A DNA stretch of 64,000 nt from Nitrospirales bacterium (GCA_029261255.1 JAJDBQ010000005.1:28865-92864); one strand, 5' to 3'. Positions 7,963 to 17,019 are shown, numbered from the stretch's first letter. Notes: generated by a model from the letters alone, not told the origin. Program-made: numbers and translations.

Positions 7963-9246
7963 ATGGCAAAAAAACGCATCCCAATTTCATCCGTCAAGGT
8001 AGGCATGTATCTCTGTGGGATTGATGGGTCCTGGTTGAACACGCCATTCCTCAGGCATCGATTTTTGATTGATTCGACTGCCGACATCGCCAAGCTACAA
8101 AAGTCTGGAATTCAAGCAATCACCATAGATACAGAACGCGGACTTGATGACATATCGACAGCGGAAGTCGATCACCAAGAAGACCCACCGGAATCGATTG
8201 CTGAGACGCCATTACAAGTCAACGCCAAGCAATCAATCTCTCCTGAAGTTGAACGAATCCAACATCTTCCTGATGAAGTCCAAGGAAAACTTTTAGGAGG
8301 AGAGCTCACCGCGATCACTCAAACCCGGAAATATATGCTGGAAGGCGTACAAAATATCTTGGAGACGCTATCAAAGACCGGAGGGATTGCCATTGCAGAA
8401 GTGAATGATATGACGCGATCAATCATGGCTGAAACGCTTGACCATGAAGAAGCCTATATCGCACTGATTCGCACCAGAGACTTTTCTCCTGTGCTGTTCG
8501 AACACGCGTTAGCAGTGAGTACATTATCGGTGCTACTTGCACGTTCTATCGGATTAGAAGATTCCGTATGCCAAGACCTGGCCACGGCTGGCCTCCTTCA
8601 TGATGCCGGCCATGCGAAAATTCCAACAGCGCTACAACGACCAATCCATGAATTCTCTCAGTCAGAATTAAAGATCTATCAAGCCCACCCCAAACGCGGA
8701 CTAGATTTTTTGATGGAGCAAGCCACATTGCCCGAACAAGTCCAAACATATATTCGTGAACATCATGTCGCCTTAGATGGATCTGGATATCCGGCAGATA
8801 TTGATCCGGCCACCATTCAACCAGCCAGCCGCATCCTGCGCCTTGTTGATGAATATGATGAGCTGCTCACTGGTCATCAAAGTGGAAAGCCTCAAACGGT
8901 CCGAACAGCGCTTCAAACCCTCTATCAGCGAGGTAAAAAGGGGTCCTTGGATGTGGAGTTGGTCGGAAAATTCATTAATCTCATCGGCATTTATCCAACG
9001 TACAGCTTAGTTGAACTCAGCACGGGTGAACGAGGGATTGTCACGGCCAACTCTCGAGAAAATCTGCTTCAACCCACCATATTGCTCATTCAAGATGCGG
9101 CTCACCAGCCGTTACCCGAACCCATTCCGTTTAATTTCTCCGTATTGGAAACGAATACTTCAAACCCCGAGATTGTCAAAATTTTACTGCCAGACGAAGT
9201 AGGCATTCAGCTCGATACCGTCTTAGAGGATTGGGTGACCTTGTAA
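7963..9246 (+). CDS. HD-GYP domain protein (DUF3391 + HD-GYP)
   Basis: 427 residues. The N-terminus (about 1-60, with VGMYL and TPFLRHRF) matches the DUF3391 module that often precedes HD-GYP domains. The HD-GYP domain spans about 165-320: HD at His213-Asp214, His in AHPKRG, HH at 267-268, LDGSGYP at 271-277 and the late Asp in VDEYDELL. Known family members hydrolyse c-di-GMP with a di- or tri-iron centre. The Lys of the usual HDxGK is His217 here and the HHERxDG motif reads HHVALDG, so activity may be altered. The C-terminal 80 residues resemble those of the paralogue at 18 kb. Confidence 0.9.
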   Translation: MAKKRIPISSVKVGMYLCGIDGSWLNTPFLRHRFLIDSTADIAKLQKSGIQAITIDTERGLDDISTAEVDHQEDPPESIAETPLQVNAKQSISPEVERIQHLPDEVQGKLLGGELTAITQTRKYMLEGVQNILETLSKTGGIAIAEVNDMTRSIMAETLDHEEAYIALIRTRDFSPVLFEHALAVSTLSVLLARSIGLEDSVCQDLATAGLLHDAGHAKIPTALQRPIHEFSQSELKIYQAHPKRGLDFLMEQATLPEQVQTYIREHHVALDGSGYPADIDPATIQPASRILRLVDEYDELLTGHQSGKPQTVRTALQTLYQRGKKGSLDVELVGKFINLIGIYPTYSLVELSTGERGIVTANSRENLLQPTILLIQDAAHQPLPEPIPFNFSVLETNTSNPEIVKILLPDEVGIQLDTVLEDWVTL

Positions 9247-9466
9247 AAATCTGCATCATCAATCTTCCAGTTCTCCACCATTTTTTCCCTTACCCATCAA
9301 AATATTTTCTAGATCATCCATAACCTTCGTATCCAGAGAGTCGAGAAAACAACCTCAGATTTCGGCAGTAGTCTCGAGCCCAAAGCAGTCCTTCGAGATC
9401 CATACAGATCTGGTAGCTCAACCTATCACGTCTTTGAAGAAGTTGATGGAGAACAGAGAGAGGGAT

Positions 9467-10399
9467 CTAGCGCACTGATGGAGAAGATGATAGCGAGATA
9501 CTGGAACGTGAAAGATGAATAGGAGCCATACGCTCCAATGCTACTAACAGGGCCTGTGTTCCCGAGCGTCCATAGCCTTGGGCTTGTACGGCTTCATATA
9601 ACTTGTGAACCACCGAGAGACCTGGAAGCAGTAAACCCATTCGATTGGCGGCCACTAACGCCAAGCCCATGTCCTTAATGAAATGTTCCACAAAAAATCC
9701 TGGAGAAAAATCTTGTCGCAACATTTTTGGCGCGAGATGATCCAATGTCCAGCACCCCGCAGCCCCCTGCCGAATAGACTCCAAGAGTTTTTCCCCATTT
9801 AAACCCGCCTGATGTGCATACAACAAGGCCTCGCACACCCCAATCATCGTCCCGGCAATCGTTATTTGATTGCACAACTTGGCATGCTGGCCACAACCGG
9901 CTGGACCATGATGAACTAAAACCTTGCCAAAGGTATCTAGTATGGGGTGAAGAGTTTCAAATGCAGAAGAACTACCACCCACCATAATCGATAAGGTTCC
10001 CTGTTTCGCACCCACATCCCCTCCTGAGACTGGAGCATCCAACGCAAATGCTTGTCGTTCGTAAGCACATTCGGCAATCTCTACTGCTAAGCTTGGATCC
10101 GATGTTGTAAAATCCACAAACATTTGACCAGGCCGAGACTGTGCTAATAACCCATTCTTACCTAAATAGATCTGCCGCACATCATTAGGAAACCCCAGCA
10201 TGGTACACACCACATCAGCCTCGGCAAGAATACCAGCAGCAGCGTCAACCCACTGGGCCCCTTGCTCGAGAAGCCCTTCAGCCTTGGCTTTGGTGCGAGT
10301 ATGAACCGTGAGCGGAAAATTCGCTCGAAGCAGATGTTCACACATAGAGGCACCCATAACTCCGGTGCCAATCCATCCGATTCTTATGGGAAAAGGCAT
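9467..10399 (-). CDS. Beta-hydroxyacid dehydrogenase (3-hydroxyisobutyrate dehydrogenase family)
   Basis: About 310 residues from ATG 10399. It has an N-terminal Rossmann motif GWIGTGVMG, the family signature DAPVSGGDVGA near residue 125 and the catalytic Lys in GQHAKLCNQ, followed by the all-helical C-terminal domain. It is a soluble NAD(P)-dependent oxidoreductase; members reduce or oxidise 3-hydroxyisobutyrate, tartronate semialdehyde, succinic semialdehyde or glyoxylate, and the substrate cannot be told from sequence. A GTG at 10435 behind AAAAGGA is an alternative start. The reading frame extends upstream into the intergenic repeat element R1, which is not part of the gene. Confidence 0.85.
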   Translation of the reverse strand: MPFPIRIGWIGTGVMGASMCEHLLRANFPLTVHTRTKAKAEGLLEQGAQWVDAAAGILAEADVVCTMLGFPNDVRQIYLGKNGLLAQSRPGQMFVDFTTSDPSLAVEIAECAYERQAFALDAPVSGGDVGAKQGTLSIMVGGSSSAFETLHPILDTFGKVLVHHGPAGCGQHAKLCNQITIAGTMIGVCEALLYAHQAGLNGEKLLESIRQGAAGCWTLDHLAPKMLRQDFSPGFFVEHFIKDMGLALVAANRMGLLLPGLSVVHKLYEAVQAQGYGRSGTQALLVALERMAPIHLSRSSISLSSSPSVR

Positions 10400-10520
10400 A
10401 GGCGCATGCGTAGAGAGAGGGGAGAAGGTAGTCACAGTAATCCTTTTGGGAGTGTTGAATAAAACGATTCGCCAGGAACACAAGCCCCATGGTCCCCTTG
10501 GACGCCAGAAGCCTTGGGTT

Positions 10521-10632
10521 GGTTTAAAAAAGTCCGTCCAGCAAGACCGCAACTAATTTCAGACGCGGAGCATACACTTTGTACGTGAGCACGGGAAACT
10601 GGTGAGAACCCCGCTGGTGACTTTTTTCAACC
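10521..10632. repeat. Intergenic inverted-repeat element, copy R1
   Basis: About 112 bp, homologous to the copies at 56.5 and 60.7 kb. It begins with an A-run then GTCCGTCCAGCAAG and ends with CCGCTGGTGACTTTTTTCA, so the ends are imperfect inverted repeats. The middle carries GCGGAGC and GTACGTGAGCACG. It lies 14 nt after the stop of aguA (minus strand). Confidence 0.75.
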
Positions 10633-10646
10633 GGCCCTATGGATGG

Positions 10647-12143
10647 TTAATCGGAAACCGGCTGTTGTTGGGTGAGGCAATGAAGCGTCCCAAACCCCCA
10701 CACGAGATCGACGGCATGAATACCCACCACCGTTCGGTCGGGAAATAGATCAGACAAGATGCCGAGTGCCACTCGATCATTCGGATCATTAAACGTAGGC
10801 ACGATCACAACCGAATTGCCAATATAAAAATTTGCATAACTCGCAGGGAGCCGCTGCCCATCAAAAAATAATGGTGAAGGCATTGGCAAGGCCACAATGC
10901 CAATTTTCCGACCGTCTTCACAGCGCATGCTTTGAAGCCGTTCCCGGTTCTCCGCAAGCGGCCGATAATTGTCATCAGAGGAATTGGACTCCTGACAGAG
11001 AACCACCGTATAGGGATCAACAAAGCGACAGAGATCATCCACATGCCCATGCGTATCATCACCCGCGATACCCTGCCCCAACCACAACACTTGCGAAATC
11101 CCTAAGTACTCTCGAAACACGTCTTCATAATCTTCACGAGAAAATCCCGGATTCCGAACCTGAATACGTTCGTCTAAGAGACATTCTTCAGTGGTCAACA
11201 ACGTTCCCTGCCCATTCACATCTATGCTACCGCCCTCCAAAACGACCCCGCGCTTTTGGCGCGACACCGGAACAAGAGGAATCTGGAATTTGGCCGCAAC
11301 ACGTTCAGGAATCCGATTATCTTTTTGCCAATCTGGGTAACGTGCCCAAGCATTAAACTGAAATCTGGCAATACTAACCTGAGATTGCACCTCATCACTT
11401 TTCAGAAAAATCGGACCAAAATCACGGGTCCAACCGCGATTCGTGGGGATCCGTACAAACTCGACATGGTCGAATTCCACTCCAATACGTTCCAACACCC
11501 GACGAGCTTTCAATTCATGTGCTTTGTCATTGACCAGAATTTGCAGAATTTCATTCTGTGACAGATGGCGGACAATTTCTCCATACACCCATTGGATAGT
11601 TGCCATTTTCCCCGGCCAATCCGTCGTATTATGTGGCCAACCAATCCACGTCGCCTCATGCCGCTCCCACTCTGCCGGCATCCGCCACCCCAACTTCACT
11701 GAAAGCTGCTGGGCATCATCTCTCGCCCGTCTCTCTCGGCTTTGATTTCCCCTCTCCCTTCCAGAGAGAGGGGCGGACTGAGGGCCAAGACCACTTGAAC
11801 TCTCTAAACTCCTCAATATCTCCTCCAAGACGTCATCCGTTTTCATCAACACATCATCATTCCAAAACCGCAGCACCTGAAATCCCACACCCGTTAAATA
11901 TTTTGTTCGTTCAGCATGAGCCTCTTCTTGTTCGACATGCTGCTCACCGTCCAACTCAATAATCAACATCCCTTCCAAACAACAAAAATCAACGATATAG
12001 ACACCTATAGGATGTTGGCGTCTGAACTTCCAATCTTTGAGCTGCCCATTCTGAAGACGCATCCACAGCTTCTGTTCAGCGTCGGCCTGACCGCAGCGGA
12101 GGCGCTGTGCAAAAGATCGTAAGGTCGGTGGAATTCGTTTCAC
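10647..12143 (-). CDS. aguA: Agmatine deiminase with N-terminal DUF559 nuclease domain
   Basis: A continuous frame of 498 codons. Residues about 1-115 form a DUF559/Vsr-like PD-(D/E)xK domain (KFRRQHPIG, Asp52 in YIVDF, Glu63 and Asp65 in IELDGEQH, then VLRFWNDDVL). Residues about 150-498 are a complete agmatine deiminase (MPAEWERHEATWIGWPHN, TRDFGP, GHVDDL, and catalytic Cys in TLHCLTQQ), which converts agmatine to N-carbamoylputrescine and ammonia. The linker is encoded by a palindromic repeat. The start is GTG 12143, with GGGGAG supplied by another repeat; GTG 12155 is an alternative. An independent deiminase start at ATG 11670 or the nearby GTG is possible. aguB lies upstream on the same strand. 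Confidence 0.8.
   Translation of the reverse strand: MKRIPPTLRSFAQRLRCGQADAEQKLWMRLQNGQLKDWKFRRQHPIGVYIVDFCCLEGMLIIELDGEQHVEQEEAHAERTKYLTGVGFQVLRFWNDDVLMKTDDVLEEILRSLESSSGLGPQSAPLSGRERGNQSRERRARDDAQQLSVKLGWRMPAEWERHEATWIGWPHNTTDWPGKMATIQWVYGEIVRHLSQNEILQILVNDKAHELKARRVLERIGVEFDHVEFVRIPTNRGWTRDFGPIFLKSDEVQSQVSIARFQFNAWARYPDWQKDNRIPERVAAKFQIPLVPVSRQKRGVVLEGGSIDVNGQGTLLTTEECLLDERIQVRNPGFSREDYEDVFREYLGISQVLWLGQGIAGDDTHGHVDDLCRFVDPYTVVLCQESNSSDDNYRPLAENRERLQSMRCEDGRKIGIVALPMPSPLFFDGQRLPASYANFYIGNSVVIVPTFNDPNDRVALGILSDLFPDRTVVGIHAVDLVWGFGTLHCLTQQQPVSD
11746..11785. repeat. Palindromic CCCTCTCC-type repeat, copy C
   Basis: CCCCTCTCCCTTCC / AGAGAGAGGGG hairpin followed by CGGACTGAGGGC. It has the same orientation as copy B (12249-12285) and opposite orientation to copy A (12148-12186). 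It lies in frame between the DUF559 and agmatine deiminase domains and encodes the linker. Confidence 0.75.
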
Positions 12144-12147
12144 TGCT

Positions 12148-12186
12148 CCCCTCACCTTAGTCCTCTCCCCTCCAGGGAGAGGAAAT
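12148..12186. repeat. Palindromic CCCTCTCC-type repeat, copy A
   Basis: CCCCTCACCTTAG head followed by a CCTCTCCC-TCCA-GGGAGAGG hairpin. It is inverted relative to B and C. On the minus strand its end supplies the GGGGAG purine run immediately before the DUF559 GTG start codon. Confidence 0.8.
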
Positions 12187-12248
12187 AGAAAAACAAAATG
12201 AGATGAAAGATTGAAATCGCCATGACATGTGATGGAAACTCAAGAAAA

Positions 12249-12285
12249 TTCCCTCTCCCTTTAAGGGAGAGGACAAGGTGAGGGT
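12249..12285. repeat. Palindromic CCCTCTCC-type repeat, copy B
   Basis: TTCCCTCTCCCTTTAAGGGA hairpin then GAGGACAAGGTGAGGGT. It is the inverted partner of copy A, about 60 bp away, a REPIN-like arrangement. It lies in the gap between aguB and aguA. Confidence 0.8.
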
Positions 12286-12318
12286 AAAAACATCAAACTA
12301 GTACGGAGCCCAGATAAA

Positions 12319-13197
12319 TCAATCAGCCTCATCCAAAAACCTCTTCGTCATCCCCTCATAGGCATCAATGCGGCGATCACGGAGGAAAGGCCAATTGCGA
12401 CGGACCACTTCAATGCGCGTCAGATCAATATCCACGACCAATGTTTCTTCTTCCTCCACTGAGGCCTGAGCAAGCACTCCGCCAAACGGGTCACAAACAA
12501 AGGAACTTCCCCAAAATTCCAGTCCGTCCCCGCCTGCTGGCGCTTCATGGCCAACCCGATTCACAGCCACTACAAACACACCATTGGCAATCGCATGGCT
12601 GCGTTGAATCGTCATCCAAGCATCACGTTGCGCCTGACCCTCTTCAGCTTTTTCTTGAGGATGCCAGCCGATCGCCGTGGGATAGAACAAAATCTCGGCA
12701 CCTAGCAACGCCGTCATTCGCGCGGCTTCGGGATACCATTGATCCCAACAAATAAGAGGACCCACAGTGGCATGGGTCGTCTTGATGGCCTGAAACCCTT
12801 TGTCGCCAGGCGTAAAATAAAACTTTTCATAATAGGCAGGATCATCAGGAATATGCATCTTCCGATATAACCCAGCCATCTCTCCCTGTTCATTCAACAC
12901 GACAAGAGAATTGTGATACACCCCAGCCGTCCGTCGCTCAAACACGGACACTAAAATGGTCACGCCATGTTTTTTGGCAATCTTGCTGAAGGTTTCAGTG
13001 GTAGGTCCTGGCACGGATTCAGCCAAATCAAACAACGCCGGATCTTCCCGCTGACAAAAATATTGCGACCGAAACAACTCCGGTAGGCAAATAATCTGTG
13101 CGCCACTTTTCGTGGCTTCTTCAACTTTTGCAACAGCCCGCGCCAAATTCTCATCAGAATCAACCGAGCAGCCCATTTGAATCAATCCAGTTTTCAT
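12319..13197 (-). CDS. aguB: N-carbamoylputrescine amidase
   Basis: 292 residues of the nitrilase/CN-hydrolase superfamily. The catalytic triad is Glu40 (LPELF), Lys113 (YRKMHIP) and Cys150 (LICWDQWYPE); the CWDQWYPE context and SRQYF-like segment near residue 45 are typical of plant-type AguB. It hydrolyses N-carbamoylputrescine to putrescine, CO2 and ammonia, the step after AguA. I start at ATG 13197 (the GTG at 13200 is also possible). It is followed by a 175-bp gap to aguA, enlarged by the palindromic repeats, and preceded 29 nt away by an uncharacterised gene on the same strand. Confidence 0.93.
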   Translation of the reverse strand: MKTGLIQMGCSVDSDENLARAVAKVEEATKSGAQIICLPELFRSQYFCQREDPALFDLAESVPGPTTETFSKIAKKHGVTILVSVFERRTAGVYHNSLVVLNEQGEMAGLYRKMHIPDDPAYYEKFYFTPGDKGFQAIKTTHATVGPLICWDQWYPEAARMTALLGAEILFYPTAIGWHPQEKAEEGQAQRDAWMTIQRSHAIANGVFVVAVNRVGHEAPAGGDGLEFWGSSFVCDPFGGVLAQASVEEEETLVVDIDLTRIEVVRRNWPFLRDRRIDAYEGMTKRFLDEAD

Positions 13198-13226
13198 CAC
13201 GCTTGAGAGGGAAAGTTATCTTTGAC

Positions 13227-14012
13227 TTATTCGTTGGTTCGCAACATGGCACAACCTGGGTCTCGGGCGACATACATGCCTGCGATTTTTCGATTATCTT
13301 CTTTAAACGCTTTGTGCCACCAACGTGCCGCATTCCACAAATGTTCAGGGGCACTGTTACGTGAAGAGGCTCCTGGTGTCACTCCCATACCCAAATGCTC
13401 AAAAATAAACTCAATATACGCAGATGCGGGAATTGGTGTGCCTTCGCGCAACGGATTCGCTTTGGCACCCTGTGACCAGAGATAGCTCTGCCAAGCGCCT
13501 AGCATATTCCAAAAATTGTATCGCACGCGATCCGCATTCCAGGATTTGGCGCGCCGAATTAATTTTCTTGCTTCCTCGTCAGACATACTTAAGGCCACTA
13601 ACCCCACGTTGGCATCCACGGTTTTATCGTCATAGAGGCCTAGAGTCCCTTCATTCACGCCATTATTCTCAGGCTTAGAAAATTGTCCATTTCGAGGGAA
13701 CAGAGGGATTTCAAGTATTTCCAGATTACTCAACGACGTGCGCGAGGTCACCGGTTCAGCCACAACAAAGACGTGTGACCAGTAGCTCGGGCGCAGATCC
13801 CATCGCAACATCGCCTGTGCCATGCGCAGACTATGACCCGGCAAGTCTCGGCTCCCCACCAATCCCACGGTCATGAGTCCACGATTACCTAAATCCTGTT
13901 TCCGAAATGAGGCAAAGGCATCATTAAAAAATTGCAAGTTAGTACGCTTCTCATACTTCTTGGTCCAATCTTTAATATCAGGATTTCTCGTGCTGGTTTG
14001 GGAATCACGCAT
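13227..14012 (-). CDS. Uncharacterised soluble protein (possibly permuted papain/NlpC-P60-like)
   Basis: 261 residues without signal peptide or membrane segment. A segment near residues 48-88 (GLVGSRDLPGHS ... YWSHVFVV) recalls the YiiX-type permuted NlpC/P60 fold, in which a Cys or Ser precedes and a His sits in SHV; the later block SAYIEFIFEHLGMGVTPGA would fit the second half. The nucleophile Cys is not obvious, so this is only a suggestion. It lies between the PhoD-like gene (42 nt upstream) and aguB (29 nt downstream), an operon-like setting with no clear functional link. Confidence 0.6.
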   Translation of the reverse strand: MRDSQTSTRNPDIKDWTKKYEKRTNLQFFNDAFASFRKQDLGNRGLMTVGLVGSRDLPGHSLRMAQAMLRWDLRPSYWSHVFVVAEPVTSRTSLSNLEILEIPLFPRNGQFSKPENNGVNEGTLGLYDDKTVDANVGLVALSMSDEEARKLIRRAKSWNADRVRYNFWNMLGAWQSYLWSQGAKANPLREGTPIPASAYIEFIFEHLGMGVTPGASSRNSAPEHLWNAARWWHKAFKEDNRKIAGMYVARDPGCAMLRTNE

Positions 14013-14054
14013 GAGGCCGTCCTTTCTTCATATTTATATAAACATACTCATTTG

Positions 14055-15506
14055 TTAACGTAGAAGTAATTCTTTATTGAACAATAGTTTCAAAGGTCCC
14101 CCTGTGCCCTGTGAGGGTGCATCTTCATCCCAGTCTAATTCAATGACTTGCGCGGGAAGACTCCATAATTCCAATTCAAAGCGAACACGAGGGACGCCTC
14201 CGACTTGGTTTCCAGGAAAGATTTTAACAAGTCCTACGTTATTTTTAATGGTCATGATTTCAATATTGGCTTGCGGATCGATTCGCCAAACCGATTTCGC
14301 CCCTTGTGCATTGGGATGTATTGTTATTTTCTCCGGCGGGACCTCAGGCTTATCGTTCCCAGGATTGATCATGGCTGCTGGGGAAGCGATAAATTCAGGA
14401 ACTCCGTAAGGTGCATCAGGAAATGGCCCATGAGCTTCCGCATAACGACCAGTGTGAATATCTCCAGATAAAATGACGATGTCATGCGGCAAACCATCTT
14501 GATTAGTCCCCGCTAGACTTCGTTCCAACACTCGCCACAGACGGGCGTAATCTTTCGGGAAATTAGACAGAGAATGATCCAGAAAATTACCATCTTTCTG
14601 AAATAATGGTTGACCTAGAACCAAGACGCCAGGTCCCTGCAAGTTGGCTTGCCAGACCTCTAAAGCCACCCATTGGTCCTCGGACATAAAATGGCTGGTG
14701 CCCTTATCACGACAACGCTCTCGCTCAGAACGCGTATCTGCCACAAAAAAAGAGACCGGCTCAATTGTGAAATCATACCACCGAGTCTGATTGGGATTAA
14801 GACAGGCTTGGAATTGGTGATATAACGTATCAGCCCAATGACCATATTTTTTGCGGTTATTGGCATCCCATGTTTGTGGCAAATGGACCTGTTTTTCAGG
14901 GTAGTCGTTCCAATATTCATGATCGTCACACGTAATAAAATTTGGACAACTCTGCAAAGCTTCACGATAGAAAGCATCCCCCCAATATTGGCGATACCGT
15001 TTGGAAAATAGTTCAATAGCATTGTCACCTAAGTCCCAATCATTCGGCCAATCCAGATACACCTGATCACCAAGAAGCATTTTAAACTGAGGATTTGCCA
15101 ACGCCTGTAGGTCTTTGAGCCCAGCACGGTAATATCCGTCTCGGTCATTGTTCTGCCAGAAACAGGAGGCAAAAAGAAAAGTGACCCCTTTTTCACTGAC
15201 TCCATAGGGCAACGTAGACCAAGTGAAATCCTGGCTCTCATTGTTTGCTGACAGGGTGAGACAAAATCGCTCTCCTTCTGGAGGGGCGGGCATTGTGAGT
15301 GTGACAGTCAGCAGACCCATTCGACGTTTGAGGCCTGGTACTTTCGGTAGGAGTTCCCAATGAGTTGTACAAGAGACAGAGGAACCGCGACTGTTCACTC
15401 TCACCTCTGGCGGAGAGAAATTCTTTTCCCCTTTACGCGAACACCAAATGACCCACCCCTGGCCATTGGACAGCGGTGCACCTGGGACGATCCATAGATT
15501 TTTCAT
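14055..15506 (-). CDS. PhoD-like metallophosphatase
   Basis: 483 residues. Motifs of the PhoD/PhoD-like phosphatase family are present: FASCFWQNND, LLGDQVYLDWP, a CDDHEYWNDY block, FFVADTRSER and LSGDIHTGRY. An N-terminal beta-sandwich-like segment of about 100 residues precedes the metal-binding core. No convincing signal peptide is seen, unlike classical Tat-exported PhoD, so it may act in the cytoplasm or on lipid/polymer phosphodiesters. ATG 15506 is chosen over the TTG at 15518. It is the first gene of a minus-strand run that continues into the agu genes. Confidence 0.8.
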   Translation of the reverse strand: MKNLWIVPGAPLSNGQGWVIWCSRKGEKNFSPPEVRVNSRGSSVSCTTHWELLPKVPGLKRRMGLLTVTLTMPAPPEGERFCLTLSANNESQDFTWSTLPYGVSEKGVTFLFASCFWQNNDRDGYYRAGLKDLQALANPQFKMLLGDQVYLDWPNDWDLGDNAIELFSKRYRQYWGDAFYREALQSCPNFITCDDHEYWNDYPEKQVHLPQTWDANNRKKYGHWADTLYHQFQACLNPNQTRWYDFTIEPVSFFVADTRSERERCRDKGTSHFMSEDQWVALEVWQANLQGPGVLVLGQPLFQKDGNFLDHSLSNFPKDYARLWRVLERSLAGTNQDGLPHDIVILSGDIHTGRYAEAHGPFPDAPYGVPEFIASPAAMINPGNDKPEVPPEKITIHPNAQGAKSVWRIDPQANIEIMTIKNNVGLVKIFPGNQVGGVPRVRFELELWSLPAQVIELDWDEDAPSQGTGGPLKLLFNKELLLR

Positions 15507-15585
15507 AACGTGGATCAACTAGATCAAGATTGAAGTTGGCCTTAAATCCTATCACAAGCGAATATTCGGATCACTAGTCAATTGC

Positions 15586-17019
15586 TCACCCCACAGGGTC
15601 GCGAGAAACCCTGGGAAGGAGTTCCTTGTCTTCTTTTCGATTGTCCTCAAGTTCAGCTTCCGTTGAGCTGTCCCATTCTTCATCAGAAACCGGATCAATC
15701 GGTTGGTCCTTGACCAGCTGCCGAAGCGTGATGCCTTCTAGCGCGCCTTGCACGGCCGCATCTCGACGCATCAATAATTGGCTCACCTTATCAGTCCCAA
15801 CAGCAAACCCTTGCGGCCCATTATGCAATTGATGCTGTACCACCTTCAAGACGTCAGCCACGGCAATCGCTTCAGGTGGCCGCGCCAAGACCAACCCTTT
15901 CGGTTTCTCCGTGCGTATCAGCATATTGGCTTGCATCAAATCACCAATTAATGATTCTACAAACGTGAGAGGGACTCGTTGCACTCGTGCTAATTGTTCT
16001 TCTCTCAGCGGTGCTTTGCCTGATAAAAAACGTCGAGTAATATGTCCAAGCAGGGACAGAGTCACATACTCACGAAACAGCGGGGTTTGATGCTTTCGCC
16101 TGAGATGAAGCAAGTAGGCTGAGGGATGCTGATGATAATAGGCAACTTGGGCCCCGGCCAAAACAATAAGCCATCCAACATACAACCAAATGAGAAAGAG
16201 AATGAGCACAGCAAAACTTGAATAGATCGCACTATACCGGCTTGAGCTTGCCACGAAGGCCGCAAACGCCATCCCCGCAACTTGCCAGCATATGCCAGAA
16301 GTCAGGCCTCCGACGAATGCCGAACTGATGTTCACCGGTGTATTTGGCACAAATTTATACAAGAAGGTGAACAGCATACACATAAATAAGAAGGGCAAGA
16401 GATTCGTCAGTACCACTATGAGATAGCCAAATGGCTGAATCTCCATCGCTCGTTGAACCAACCAATGACTTTGGGAAGAGGCCATCAGACCGAATGCGGT
16501 AAACACAAAGACTGGACCAACTAAGACTACACTTAAATAATCGGTGATGCGCCTCGCTAACGGACGACCAATTTCTATGCGCCAAATGGAATTGAGCGCC
16601 TCTTCTATTTTTTCAATCAGCGAATAGGTCGTATAAAAGAGCCCTGCGACACCCACCGCTCCTAAGACCCCAACTTTTAAGTTGTCGACAAACTGGATGA
16701 TATTCGTGGTAATCTCCACGCCTTTTTCACCTAGCGGATCAAAGGCCTGAGAGAGGATGGGCTCAATTTGCTGATGAACGCCAAAAGCCTTCAACACAGA
16801 AAAGGTTACGGCCAGGAAGGGCACCATTGAGAGCAGAGTGGTATAGACAAGGCTTGTCGCCCGGATACTTAAAAAGCTTTCACGGAATTCTGTGGCTGCG
16901 ACTAGGCCGAGGCGCAAACATTTCACGCCAAACTGGCGAAAGCCAGTGAGCTCATGAACACGCAACTTCCACACATCATGTTCACAAAAACGTATGATTC
17001 GATCGATTGTCGTCATCAT
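15586..17019 (-). CDS. YihY/RbnBN-family inner-membrane protein
   Basis: 477 residues. The first approximately 300 residues carry about six membrane segments with the family signatures (SLVYTTLLSMVPFLAV, SIWRIE, and FLIWLYVGWLIVLAGA). Residues about 330-430 look like a winged-helix domain (REEQLARVQRVPLTFVESLIGDL) found in the long form of this family. The tail is acidic. Despite the old name ribonuclease BN, members are membrane proteins of unknown function. ATG 17019 is doubled (ATG ATG). Confidence 0.88.
   Translation of the reverse strand: MMTTIDRIIRFCEHDVWKLRVHELTGFRQFGVKCLRLGLVAATEFRESFLSIRATSLVYTTLLSMVPFLAVTFSVLKAFGVHQQIEPILSQAFDPLGEKGVEITTNIIQFVDNLKVGVLGAVGVAGLFYTTYSLIEKIEEALNSIWRIEIGRPLARRITDYLSVVLVGPVFVFTAFGLMASSQSHWLVQRAMEIQPFGYLIVVLTNLLPFLFMCMLFTFLYKFVPNTPVNISSAFVGGLTSGICWQVAGMAFAAFVASSSRYSAIYSSFAVLILFLIWLYVGWLIVLAGAQVAYYHQHPSAYLLHLRRKHQTPLFREYVTLSLLGHITRRFLSGKAPLREEQLARVQRVPLTFVESLIGDLMQANMLIRTEKPKGLVLARPPEAIAVADVLKVVQHQLHNGPQGFAVGTDKVSQLLMRRDAAVQGALEGITLRQLVKDQPIDPVSDEEWDSSTEAELEDNRKEDKELLPRVSRDPVG

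Noticed and set aside
10400..10552. N-terminal extension of the hydroxyacid dehydrogenase frame
   Set aside because: It runs into repeat element R1 and lacks homology to the family; the Rossmann fold begins right after ATG 10399.
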